A model generated the notes under the pieces. It did no database searches. It had not been told where the DNA came from and was given only the letters and a program-made list of their open reading frames with translations. Made by a program: the position numbers and the translations under genes. DNA of 6,977 bases from CAYYJM01 sp964471755 (lineage in GTDB: Bacteria > Planctomycetota > Planctomycetia > Gemmatales > Gemmataceae), in assembly GCA_964471755.1 (NCBI GenBank), contig CAYYJM010000305.1:1-6977 (forward strand), given 5' to 3'. Of this stretch, positions 1 to 6,921 are shown piece after piece (positions within the stretch are counted from its first letter, which is position 1; each line of letters begins with the position of its first letter).

Positions 1-109
1 GCTGACCAGCTACGTCGGCCTGCTCAACCCGACGGCCGCCACCGGTGCCGCCGCGCAGTTCACGCTGCGGACCATTCTGCGTCGGAGCCGACGTCTCCTC
101 GGTGGGCGT
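1..109. other. Flank downstream of S1, no assignable gene
   Basis: No convincing gene, hairpin terminator or U-tract is visible past the S1 stop. The S1 frame stays open after TAG to the window edge (TPTEETSAPTQNGP...), and two plus-strand frames are also open, which is common by chance at this GC content. A gene running in from outside the window cannot be excluded. Confidence 0.4.
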
Positions 110-1792
110 CTACTCGGACACCTCCTCGTCGTCCTGACCCAGGCGCTTGCGGCTCAGGCCGATCTTGCGTTCGCCGACGTCCACACGCAGGATCTTGACC
201 TCGATCTCGTCGCCGACCTTGACGACGTCATCGGGGCTCTCAACCTTGTGATCGGCCAACTCCGAGATGTGGAGCAGACCTTCCAGGCCCGGTTCCAGCT
301 CGACGAACACGCCGAAGTTCGTCAGCTTGGTGACCTTGCCCGTCTTCATTTCGTTCGGCTTGTACCGGCCCGGGATGTCGCCTTCCCACGGGTCGTTGTT
401 CATCTGCTTCAGACCGAGAGCGATACGCTTCCGCTCCTGATCCACGTTCAGCACGATGCACGTCACCTTGTCGCCCTTCTGGACGACCTCCGACGGGTGG
501 GCCACCTTGCGCACCCAGCTCATGTCCGAGACGTGCAGCAGGCCGTCGATGCCCTCCTCGATCTCGATGAAGGCACCGTAGTTGGTCAGGTTGCGGACCA
601 CGCCGGAGACGACGGTCCCCTGCGGATAACGCTCGGCGACCTTGTCCCACGGATTGGGCTGGGTCTGCTTCATCCCCAGGGAGATTTCCTGCTTCTCCTT
701 GTTGATGTTCAGCACCTGCACCTCGATCTGGTCGCCGATGGAGACCAGCTCGGAGGGATGGTTGATGCGCTTGGTCCAGCTCATCTCGCTGATGTGGACC
801 AGCCCCTCGATGCCCGCCTCGAGCTTGACGAAGGCCCCGTAGCTCATCACGTTGACGACCTCGCCCGTGTGGCGGCTGCCCACCGGGTAGCGGTCGGCGA
901 CGTTCTGCCAGGGGCTGGCCGTCTTGTGCTTGAGGCTCAGGGCGATCTTTTCCTTGTCCTTGTCCACATTGAGGATGTAGACCTCGAGCTGCTGGTCGAT
1001 CTTGACGACCTCGTGGGGGTTGTTGACCCGCCCCCAGCTCATGTCGGTGATGTGCAGCAGGCCATCGATGCCGCCCAGATCGACGAACGCGCCGAACTCG
1101 GCGATGTTCTTGACGACGCCGGTACGGATCTGGCCGACTTCGATCTCGCCCAGGAGCTTCTTCTTCATCTCCTCGCGCTGATCTTCGAGCAGCTTGCGAC
1201 GCGAGACGACGATGTTGCGGCGAGCCTCGTCGATCTTGAGGATCTTGCACTCGATCGCGTTGCCAATGTAGGCGGCGATGTCCGGCGGCCGGCGGATATC
1301 GACCTGAGAAGCGGGCAGAAAGACGTTGACGCCGATATTGACCAGCAGGCCGCCCTTGATCTTGCGGGTGACCATGCCGCTGACGACGTCGCCTTCCTTG
1401 TACTTCTCGATGACGAGTTCCCACTCCTCCTGGCGCTTGGCCTTGCGGTAGGAGAGGACGATCGAGCCGCCTTCATCCTCGACGGTGTCGAGCAGTACCT
1501 TGACCTCGTCGCCGACCTGCGGCTCGACGATGCGATCCTGGCCCTCGTCATACCACTCGCTGCGCGGGATGATGCCCTCGCTCTTGTAACCGACATCGAC
1601 GATGATTTCCTCACCATCGATGCGGGTCACGCGTCCCTTGACGATCTTGTTGACCTCGAAGACCTGGCTCTCGCCATGATAGAATTCGTCGATGCCGTGC
1701 TGGACGTCCTGGACGCCGAACGCCGCAGCCAGATCCCTGGCCTCCTGTTCTTCGGAGCCGCCGAACTGGCGCATCAAGTTCCTGTTGACCAT
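110..1792 (-). CDS. rpsA: 30S ribosomal protein S1 (six S1 domains)
   Basis: Ribosomal protein S1 binds mRNA on the 30S subunit and helps load and unfold messages at translation start. The 560-residue product has six OB-fold S1 domains at about residues 48-117, 134-201, 219-288, 304-375, 391-462 and 479-550. Domains 3-6 carry the classic GAFV...GLLHIS pattern, and domains 3-5 add MSW after it. Domains 1 and 2 are divergent, as expected for the ribosome-anchoring half of the family. The length matches the six-domain E. coli type (about 557). The tail is short and acidic (DDEEVSE) before a TAG stop. The start at 1792 has a purine-rich GAAGGGA 11 bases upstream, which is rather far. A second in-frame ATG at 1774 (residue 7) has AGGA five bases upstream and is a possible alternative start. 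The gene appears to have its own promoter at about 1941-1969. Family assignment is very secure; only the exact start is uncertain. Confidence 0.97.
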   Translation of the reverse strand: MVNRNLMRQFGGSEEQEARDLAAAFGVQDVQHGIDEFYHGESQVFEVNKIVKGRVTRIDGEEIIVDVGYKSEGIIPRSEWYDEGQDRIVEPQVGDEVKVLLDTVEDEGGSIVLSYRKAKRQEEWELVIEKYKEGDVVSGMVTRKIKGGLLVNIGVNVFLPASQVDIRRPPDIAAYIGNAIECKILKIDEARRNIVVSRRKLLEDQREEMKKKLLGEIEVGQIRTGVVKNIAEFGAFVDLGGIDGLLHITDMSWGRVNNPHEVVKIDQQLEVYILNVDKDKEKIALSLKHKTASPWQNVADRYPVGSRHTGEVVNVMSYGAFVKLEAGIEGLVHISEMSWTKRINHPSELVSIGDQIEVQVLNINKEKQEISLGMKQTQPNPWDKVAERYPQGTVVSGVVRNLTNYGAFIEIEEGIDGLLHVSDMSWVRKVAHPSEVVQKGDKVTCIVLNVDQERKRIALGLKQMNNDPWEGDIPGRYKPNEMKTGKVTKLTNFGVFVELEPGLEGLLHISELADHKVESPDDVVKVGDEIEVKILRVDVGERKIGLSRKRLGQDDEEVSE

Positions 1793-1803
1793 GCAGCCGC
1801 TAG

Positions 1804-1810
1804 TCCCTTC
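1804..1810 (-). promoter_or_regulatory. Possible ribosome binding site for S1
   Basis: Read on the minus strand this is GAAGGGA, ending 11 bases before the ATG at 1792. The spacing is longer than ideal. A competing AGGA at 1780-1783 lies five bases before the internal ATG at 1772-1774. A stronger-looking GGAGGG at 1829-1834 stands 36 bases upstream of the first ATG, too far to serve that ATG directly. S1 genes often do not depend on a strong Shine-Dalgarno sequence, so this call is tentative. Confidence 0.35.
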
Positions 1811-1940
1811 CGCACCCGGTCGGATCGTCCCTCCGCAGCTGGACGGGCTCGACGTACCGAAGTGCTACCAACCGAAAATAGAGAGTCCACTCCGCAAGGG
1901 GAGTCACGATGACCCGGCCTCATTGGGGGTGTACAGGGGC

Positions 1941-1969
1941 ATTATATCAGCCGACGGCGATCCTCACCA
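1941..1969 (-). promoter_or_regulatory. Extended -10 sigma-70-type promoter for S1
   Basis: On the minus strand a perfect TATAAT lies at 1946-1941. It is preceded by TG and one base (1949-1947), which makes an extended -10 element. Seventeen bases further upstream is TGGTGA (1969-1964), a poor 3-of-6 match to the -35 consensus, which extended -10 promoters tolerate. Transcription would start near 1934 and give a leader of about 142 bases before the S1 ATG at 1792. The site is A/T-rich in an otherwise GC-rich gap and points at S1. The start point is inferred from spacing only. Confidence 0.6.
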
Positions 1970-2007
1970 GGGGAGGGCGACGAAACGGCGGAATCGGATC
2001 CGTTTGC

Positions 2008-2050
2008 CGTTAGCCGGACGCGCCAGCGACAGCGAATGCTCCGTCTAACG
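2008..2050. repeat. Imperfect inverted repeat, 11-base arms
   Basis: Arms at 2008-2018 (CGTTAGCCGGA) and 2040-2050 (TCCGTCTAACG) pair at 10 of 11 positions around a 21-base centre rich in GCG and CAGCGA. The element sits between the DUF1501 hairpin and the S1 promoter and codes for nothing apparent. It looks like a short interspersed palindromic element of the kind common between planctomycete genes, but that comparison is from memory. A role as a second, weaker transcript-end structure is possible. Confidence 0.5.
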
Positions 2051-2065
2051 TGGGTGCTACTTGTT

Positions 2066-2122
2066 GGGCGAGGCTCCTGCCGAGCCTCTTTCTTCCCGAC
2101 CGGCTCGGCAGGAGCCTCGCCC
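2066..2122. repeat. Perfect 21-bp inverted repeat after DUF1501; possible terminator
   Basis: Arms at 2066-2086 and 2102-2122 are exact reverse complements (outer end GGGCGAGGCTCC, inner end TGCCGAGCC) around a 15-base pyrimidine-rich loop at 2087-2101. The element begins 14 bases past the DUF1501 stop codon. In RNA it would form a very stable GC hairpin. No run of U follows on the minus strand, so it is not a textbook intrinsic terminator. It could still mark the 3' end, block exonucleases, or be a copy of an interspersed palindromic repeat. Confidence 0.8.
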
Positions 2123-2136
2123 TCCCGGCAATCAGG

Positions 2137-3558
2137 TCACGCCAGGATGGCATCGATCGGCTTGCCGAAATCCACTTCGAGCCGCTTGTGGCCGGGAATC
2201 TCCAGCCGGTGCGAGTCGAGGCCGAGCAACTTCAGCACGGTCGCGTGAACGTCGGTCACATAGTGACGATGCTCGACGGCGTGGAAGCCGATCTCGTCGG
2301 TCGCACCGTGGACGACACCGCCCTTGATGCCGGCTCCGGCCAGCCAGACGCTGAAACCGTAGGGATGGTGGTCCCGGCCGTCGCTGCTCTCGCCGCCGGG
2401 CGTCCGGCCGAACTCCGTCGCCCAGACGACGAGCGTGTCGTCGAGCAGGCCGCGCTGCTTGAGATCCTTGAGCAGGCCGGCGATGGGTTGATCGACGCGA
2501 CCACAGTTGGCGCTGTGGTTGGCGAGGAGCTTGCTGTGGGCGTCCCAGCCGCCGCCACCGCCGCCGCCGTCGTAGACCTGGACGAAGCGGACGCCCTTCT
2601 CGACCAGTCGGCGAGCGGCCAGGCACTGGCGGGCGTTGGCCGTCGTCTTCGGGTTGTCCAGGCCGTAGAGCTTCTTCGTGGCCGCCGACTCGGCGTCGAA
2701 GTTCATCACCTCCGGCACGGCCAGCTGCATCCGGGCGGCCAGCTCGTAGGACTTGACCCGAGCCCGCTGTACCGGGTCGTCCGGGTACTCGACGCCGGCC
2801 AGGCCGTTCAGGTCACGCAGCAGATCGAGCTGCTTCTCCCGGCCCTCGCGGGTGACGGTTGCTCCGGGAGTGCCGAAGGGGAGCGGATTCTTCGGATCGA
2901 CGCGGAGCGGGATGCCGGCGTGTTCGGGGCCGAGATAGCTGGCACCGTGAGCGGCGACGCCACCGCAGCAGTCGCCGGGCGGATTGCCCAGGACGACGAA
3001 CTTCGGCAGATTGTCGCTGAGCGAGCCGAGCGCGTAGTGGACCCAGGCTCCGATGGTCGGCTGAAAACCCTCGAAGACGTGCCGACCGGTGTGGAACTGG
3101 AGCTGGGCGGCGTGGTCGTTGTCGGTCGTCCACATCGACCGGACGAAGGCCATGTCATCGGCGCAGGTCGCCAGGTGGGGCCACCAGTCGGAGACCTCGA
3201 TGCCGCTCTGGCCATGCTTCTTGAAGCCGATCTGGGTCGGCAGGATCTTGTTCATCAGGCCGCGGGGCGTGCCGGTGAAGTCCTGAACGTTCTTGCGGTA
3301 GAACGGCGATTCGAGGACGGCCTTCTTGAAGGGGGACGCCTCGATGGTCTGACCGGCGTGCTTGGTCAGGGCCGGCTTGGGGTCGAAGCTCTCCAGGTGG
3401 CTGACCCCGCCCATGAAGAAGAGCCAGATGACGGCCTTCGCCTTCGGGGCGAAGTCAAGCTGAGCGCCGACGGTGTCGGCGTGGAGAAGGTTTCCGAGGG
3501 CCAGGCCGGTGAAGCCGAGGCCGACGTCAGCGAGGAAGGTACGGCGGGTGGGATTCAT
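2137..3558 (-). CDS. DUF1501 family protein with Tat signal
   Basis: This 473-residue protein belongs to DUF1501 (PF07394), which falls in the alkaline phosphatase/sulfatase-like fold group. The substrate is unknown. The N-terminus carries a twin-arginine motif (RRTFL, residues 5-9) and a hydrophobic stretch to about residue 24, so folded export by Tat is likely. Signature motifs are visible: MGGVSHLESFDPKP near residues 49-62, a run of seven glycines then WDAH at 331-341, EFGRTPGG at 382-389 and GRDHHP at 394-399. The Asp, Glu and His residues in these motifs are plausible metal ligands by family analogy. No sulfatase C/S-x-P-S-R motif is present. The start at 3558 is chosen because AGGAGA lies five bases upstream and the Tat motif then falls at the extreme N-terminus. 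A further in-frame ATG at 3594 lies inside a repeat and is unlikely to be used. The gene is downstream of the PSCyt gene, the usual pairing for this family. Confidence 0.95.
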   Translation of the reverse strand: MNPTRRTFLADVGLGFTGLALGNLLHADTVGAQLDFAPKAKAVIWLFFMGGVSHLESFDPKPALTKHAGQTIEASPFKKAVLESPFYRKNVQDFTGTPRGLMNKILPTQIGFKKHGQSGIEVSDWWPHLATCADDMAFVRSMWTTDNDHAAQLQFHTGRHVFEGFQPTIGAWVHYALGSLSDNLPKFVVLGNPPGDCCGGVAAHGASYLGPEHAGIPLRVDPKNPLPFGTPGATVTREGREKQLDLLRDLNGLAGVEYPDDPVQRARVKSYELAARMQLAVPEVMNFDAESAATKKLYGLDNPKTTANARQCLAARRLVEKGVRFVQVYDGGGGGGGWDAHSKLLANHSANCGRVDQPIAGLLKDLKQRGLLDDTLVVWATEFGRTPGGESSDGRDHHPYGFSVWLAGAGIKGGVVHGATDEIGFHAVEHRHYVTDVHATVLKLLGLDSHRLEIPGHKRLEVDFGKPIDAILA

Positions 3559-3563
3559 GGTCG

Positions 3564-3569
3564 TCTCCT
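3564..3569 (-). promoter_or_regulatory. Ribosome binding site of DUF1501 gene
   Basis: The minus strand reads AGGAGA, ending five bases before the ATG at 3556-3558. It decides the start in favour of the methionine just before the Tat motif over the upstream in-frame ATG at 3592-3594. Its first base is the last base of the 47-base repeat, so the repeat directly abuts the site. Confidence 0.8.
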
Positions 3570-3615
3570 GGCGAGCGTGGGGCGTCAGCCCCATGAGTCT
3601 TCGACTTCGCAGCGT
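3569..3615. repeat. 47-base direct repeat, copy 1
   Basis: This copy is identical over 47 bases to 3621-3667, with a five-base spacer (CTCTT) between them. It contains a small palindrome, TGGGGCGTCAGCCCCA (6-bp stem, 4-base loop). It lies immediately upstream of the DUF1501 ribosome binding site. Perfect identity points to recent duplication or gene conversion. Confidence 0.9.
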
Positions 3616-3620
3616 CTCTT

Positions 3621-3667
3621 TGGCGAGCGTGGGGCGTCAGCCCCATGAGTCTTCGACTTCGCAGCGT
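3621..3667. repeat. 47-base direct repeat, copy 2
   Basis: This is an exact match to 3569-3615. Its first part (3622-3648) is also the reverse complement of 3676-3702, so the two can pair as a 27-bp perfect stem with a 27-base loop at 3649-3675. The element is noncoding and lies between the PSCyt stop and the DUF1501 start. Confidence 0.9.
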
Positions 3668-3675
3668 TCCGGTAG

Positions 3676-3702
3676 TCATGGGGCTGACGCCCCACGCTCG
3701 CC
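3676..3702. repeat. 27-base inverted partial copy of the repeat
   Basis: This segment is the exact reverse complement of 3622-3648 and of 3570-3596. It starts seven bases past the stop codon of the PSCyt gene. In the minus-strand transcript it comes first, so it can pair with either downstream full copy. The hairpin with the nearer copy could act as a 3' stabiliser or partial terminator between the two genes. No U-tract follows it; the downstream RNA is AAAGAG. Confidence 0.9.
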
Positions 3703-3709
3703 TTTCGCT

Positions 3710-6700
3710 TCACCGGATCGTGACGAAATCGTTATGGTTGAGCAGCACCTGTAGCAGGTCTTCGCGGGCTCGCTGGACTGGATCAGTCGCGGCCGGCAGC
3801 ACCTGGCCCGAAGCCGGCGGAAACGGCGTTCCCGGCCTCGCATACAGAACGGCCTGCTCACGCAGGAACGTCTCGCATCGCACGGCCTCCGTCGGCGTCG
3901 GCAGTCGGCTCAGAATCGCCTCGTAGGCCGCGCGGACGAACGGCCCCGACTCCCGATCGGCCAGTTGCTTCGCCAGGCGGCGCGACTGATTGAGGGCGAG
4001 GGCACTGTTGAACAGGGCGAGGGCCTGCTGCGGCACCACGCTCTCATGGCGACGGTAGCACTCCGTCGGACTCGCCGGATCGAACGGCTCCAGGAAGTCC
4101 ATCTGATACTCGGTGTTGAATCGGAAGTAGACGCTCCGGCGATGCGACGTTGCGCCGAGCTTCTCGCTCAGGATCGGACCTCCCATCGCCCGGTCGAGTT
4201 GGCCGGCCAGTGACAGCAGACTGTCGCGAACGGCCTCGGCCTCCATTCGACGCGGGTTCATCCGCCAGAGCGTGCGGTTGTCCGGATCACGCTGCCGACT
4301 CGGCGACGGCGTCGAACTCAGCCGGTAAGCATCGCTGGTCACGATCAGCCGATGCAGATGCTTCAGACTCCAGCCGGATTCCATGAACTCGACGGCGAGC
4401 CAGTCGAGCAGTTCGGGGTGCGTCGGTTTGCCCCCCGCGAGGCCGAAGTTGCCCGGCGTCGGCACCAGCGGCGTGCCGAAGTGGTGCATCCAGACATGGT
4501 TGACGGCGACACGCGCGGTCAGTGGGTTGGTGCGAGCGACGATCCAGTTGGCCAGGGCCAGACGCCGGCCGGTGCTGCCGCCGGTGTCGAAGCGAGCGAG
4601 CGGAGTGTAGACGGCCTCGTCTCTGGCCTTCGCGGCAGCGAGGGCTTTCGCATCGCGGGCCAGGTCGGCCCGCAGGATCGCGGCCTCGCGTTCGAGTTTG
4701 CCAGCCGACCTGGCCGCGGCCTGGAAGCGGACCTCGTCGCGCGGCGACGTGTACTTCGCCTCCTCGGCGGCGGCCCGGGCCTGGATCGTGTCGATCTCCA
4801 GGCGTGCGAGCCGGAGCCGACCCTCCGCGGCGCGAACAGCTTGCTCGGCCTGGGTCACCGCCCGGTCGGCGTCCTCCTTCGTCAGGATCACGCGACCGGC
4901 CAGCGGTGATGGCCGATTGTCACCGGCCTTCTCGACGAGGACGACGCTCGCGGGCAGCTCGAGCAGTTTCAGTTCGAGGAACTCGACGGTCGCCTGGTGG
5001 GTCCAGAGAGTGAAGGTGCCGGCCTGTCGCGGTCGCGGCAGCTTGTAGACGTTGCGGAGCTGGCCATCGACCCAGGTATTGAGGCGATCGCCACGAACGG
5101 CGAAGTCGAGCGTCACCTCCTGGCCGAGCTTGACGGGGTGCGCGACGACGCCATCGCCGGGGTAGGTGTCGGCTCCGTTGACGCGATGGAAGGCGCGCAC
5201 GGCGGAGCCGCTGCCGGCGTTGACGTAGACGGCCTGGAAGCTGGTGCCGGCGACGTCCCAGGAAAAACCGACGGAACCGATCGGGCCACCGATCGTCCGG
5301 TAGCGGAGTCGGCCCATCAGGTTCGCGGGATGGTTCCGCGTCAGGCTCACCGTCGAGAACGTGCCGGGCTGCTTGCCGACGAGCTTGCCGTTCTCCCAGG
5401 CCCACTGACCGGAGACGATCTTCCAGGCGTCCGACTTCTTCGCGAAGGTGTCGTGGAACCATGCGGGCACCTCGGCCTCGGGAACCTTCTCACCAAGGTC
5501 GAACCGATCACGGCGTTTCTCGGCATCACGCAGCGCGGCCAGCGTCCGGGGGATCTCGTCCTCGGCGTGGGCCAGGTCGGCGTGAGCCCGACGCAGGGCC
5601 TCCGCGACGGCCGGCTTCAGGGCCCGGAGATGATCCGCCGACGAGTACGCCACCGGCCCGATGACCAGCGGCGGCCCGCCCAGGAAGGCCGGCAGGGCCG
5701 GCGACAGTTTATGCGCCGTGTCCGGCTGCCGCTCGTCGCCGCGCCGGAACAGGTACGTCGGGGCGTCCGGCTTCGCATCGAAGGCGCGAGCGATGCCATC
5801 CTTCTTGAGATCCTTCTCGCCGGGGACCGGGTCGATGCGGATGTCGTGCGGCTCGAAGAACGCACGCAGCTGGTAGTAGTCCTGCTGGCTGATCGGGTCG
5901 TACTTGTGGTCGTGGCAACGAGCGCAGCGGAAGGTCAGGCCGAGGAAGCCGGCCGAGGTGTATTCGACCGTGTCGGCGAGCCAGACGTTGCGATTGAACT
6001 TGTACCAGTTGCGGGCCAGGTAGCCGGTCGCGCGGAGCGTGTCGCGGTCGGTCGGAGCGATCTCGTCGCCGGCCAGCATCTCGCGGACCATCTGATCGTA
6101 GCCCCGATCCGCGTTGAGCGATTCGATGATCCAGTCGCGCCAGCGCCAGATGTGCCGCTGACTGTAGCGATACTCCTCGCCCAGGCCGAACGGATCGGAG
6201 TAACGCCAGACGTCCATCCAGTGTCGGCCCCAGCGTTCGCCGTGGCGTGGATCGGCCAGGAGTCGCTCGACGACGCGCTCGAAGGCATCGGACCGGCTGT
6301 CGGCCTGGAAGGCGTGCAACTCGGCCGGTGTCGGCGGCACACCGATCAGATCGAGCGTCACCCGGCGAAGGAGGGTCGCCCGGTCGGCCGGGCCGTTCGA
6401 CGTGGTGCCGACCTTCGCCCGCTCGGCGGCCAGGAAGGCGTCGATGGCGTTGCCACCGGGATGAGCCGGGATCACGGCCCGCACAGGCGGCCGAAAGGCC
6501 CAGTGCTGGCGGGGATCGTCAGGAATCGCCTCGTCGGGCATCTTCGCGCCCTGTTCGATCCAGGCGCGGAGGCGGGCGATCTCCTTCTCGGACAGTCCCT
6601 CGCCGTCGGCCTCCGGCGGCATGCGCGGTCGATCGCGACCGAGGACGGCATCGAGCAGGAGCGATGCCTCCGGTTTGCCGGCGACGACGGGAGAACCATG

Positions 6701-6883
6701 ACGGCCGCCCTTGCGGATCAGCGGAGCGGCGTCGAGACGAAGGCGAGCCTTCTGACTGACCGCTCCATGACAGGCGACGCAACGAGCCTGGAAGATCGGC
6801 TTGACGTCGCGGCGATAATCGATCTCGGCCGCCGGAGCGGAGGCGGTGAGGAGTCCGAGCAGGAGGATTGGCAGGGTGTGCAT
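3710..6883 (-). CDS. PSCyt1-DUF1549-DUF1553 cytochrome-like protein
   Basis: This 1057-residue exported protein is of the planctomycete cytochrome-C family. The exact reaction is unknown. A Sec signal peptide spans about residues 1-19 (hydrophobic PILLLGLL, cleavage near SAPAA). PSCyt1 (PF07635) covers about 22-115, with the heme motif CVACH at 35-39 and MPP at 88-90 as a likely distal Met ligand. DUF1549 (PF07583) covers about 145-350 and holds a second CXXCH (CARCHDHKYDP, 320-330), a family signature that may bind another heme or metal. A beta-rich segment at about 476-640 (AWFHDTF..., WVDGQLR) resembles a LamG/DUF1080-type sugar-binding jelly roll. Helical, charged stretches at about 425-462 and 670-757 look like coiled coils. 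DUF1553 (PF07587) covers about 770-1035 (RLALANWI, NPLTARVAVNHVW, PQQALALFNS). No good Shine-Dalgarno precedes the ATG, but the signal peptide supports this start. It is probably co-transcribed with DUF1501, 151 bases downstream. Confidence 0.95.
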   Translation of the reverse strand: MHTLPILLLGLLTASAPAAEIDYRRDVKPIFQARCVACHGAVSQKARLRLDAAPLIRKGGRHGSPVVAGKPEASLLLDAVLGRDRPRMPPEADGEGLSEKEIARLRAWIEQGAKMPDEAIPDDPRQHWAFRPPVRAVIPAHPGGNAIDAFLAAERAKVGTTSNGPADRATLLRRVTLDLIGVPPTPAELHAFQADSRSDAFERVVERLLADPRHGERWGRHWMDVWRYSDPFGLGEEYRYSQRHIWRWRDWIIESLNADRGYDQMVREMLAGDEIAPTDRDTLRATGYLARNWYKFNRNVWLADTVEYTSAGFLGLTFRCARCHDHKYDPISQQDYYQLRAFFEPHDIRIDPVPGEKDLKKDGIARAFDAKPDAPTYLFRRGDERQPDTAHKLSPALPAFLGGPPLVIGPVAYSSADHLRALKPAVAEALRRAHADLAHAEDEIPRTLAALRDAEKRRDRFDLGEKVPEAEVPAWFHDTFAKKSDAWKIVSGQWAWENGKLVGKQPGTFSTVSLTRNHPANLMGRLRYRTIGGPIGSVGFSWDVAGTSFQAVYVNAGSGSAVRAFHRVNGADTYPGDGVVAHPVKLGQEVTLDFAVRGDRLNTWVDGQLRNVYKLPRPRQAGTFTLWTHQATVEFLELKLLELPASVVLVEKAGDNRPSPLAGRVILTKEDADRAVTQAEQAVRAAEGRLRLARLEIDTIQARAAAEEAKYTSPRDEVRFQAAARSAGKLEREAAILRADLARDAKALAAAKARDEAVYTPLARFDTGGSTGRRLALANWIVARTNPLTARVAVNHVWMHHFGTPLVPTPGNFGLAGGKPTHPELLDWLAVEFMESGWSLKHLHRLIVTSDAYRLSSTPSPSRQRDPDNRTLWRMNPRRMEAEAVRDSLLSLAGQLDRAMGGPILSEKLGATSHRRSVYFRFNTEYQMDFLEPFDPASPTECYRRHESVVPQQALALFNSALALNQSRRLAKQLADRESGPFVRAAYEAILSRLPTPTEAVRCETFLREQAVLYARPGTPFPPASGQVLPAATDPVQRAREDLLQVLLNHNDFVTIR

Positions 6884-6921
6884 CGGCGTACCGCATTCGG
6901 GGTGCAGGCGGAGATGGATGC

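Noticed and set aside
40..47. CACCGGTG palindrome after S1 as a terminator
   Set aside because: It is only eight bases with no loop and no U-tract, and is expected by chance in GC-rich DNA.
248..1912. Plus-strand open frame of 554 residues opposite S1
   Set aside because: It is antisense to a certain S1 gene and very rich in D, L, V and A as a mirror of S1 codons. It shows no recognisable domain.
2548..2568. Trinucleotide repeat as an unstable element
   Set aside because: It encodes a seven-glycine stretch in DUF1501 just before WDAH with mixed glycine codons. It is short and in a glycine-rich loop position, so it is ordinary coding sequence.
2050..3648. Plus-strand open frame of 532 residues opposite DUF1501
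   Set aside because: It is fully antisense to a clear DUF1501 gene. Its low-complexity composition and lack of motifs fit a high-GC shadow frame, and its ends run into the repeats.
3569..3702. CRISPR array
   Set aside because: There are only two direct copies with a five-base spacer and one inverted copy. This is not the repeat-spacer geometry of CRISPR, and no cas genes are present.
2008..3702. Composite mobile element carrying DUF1501 between inverted repeats
   Set aside because: The repeats on the two sides of DUF1501 differ in sequence, and no transposase or target-site duplication is seen.
4352..4909. Plus-strand open frame of 185 residues inside the PSCyt gene
   Set aside because: It is antisense to the DUF1553 region, has no domain or convincing ribosome binding site, and matches shadow-frame composition.
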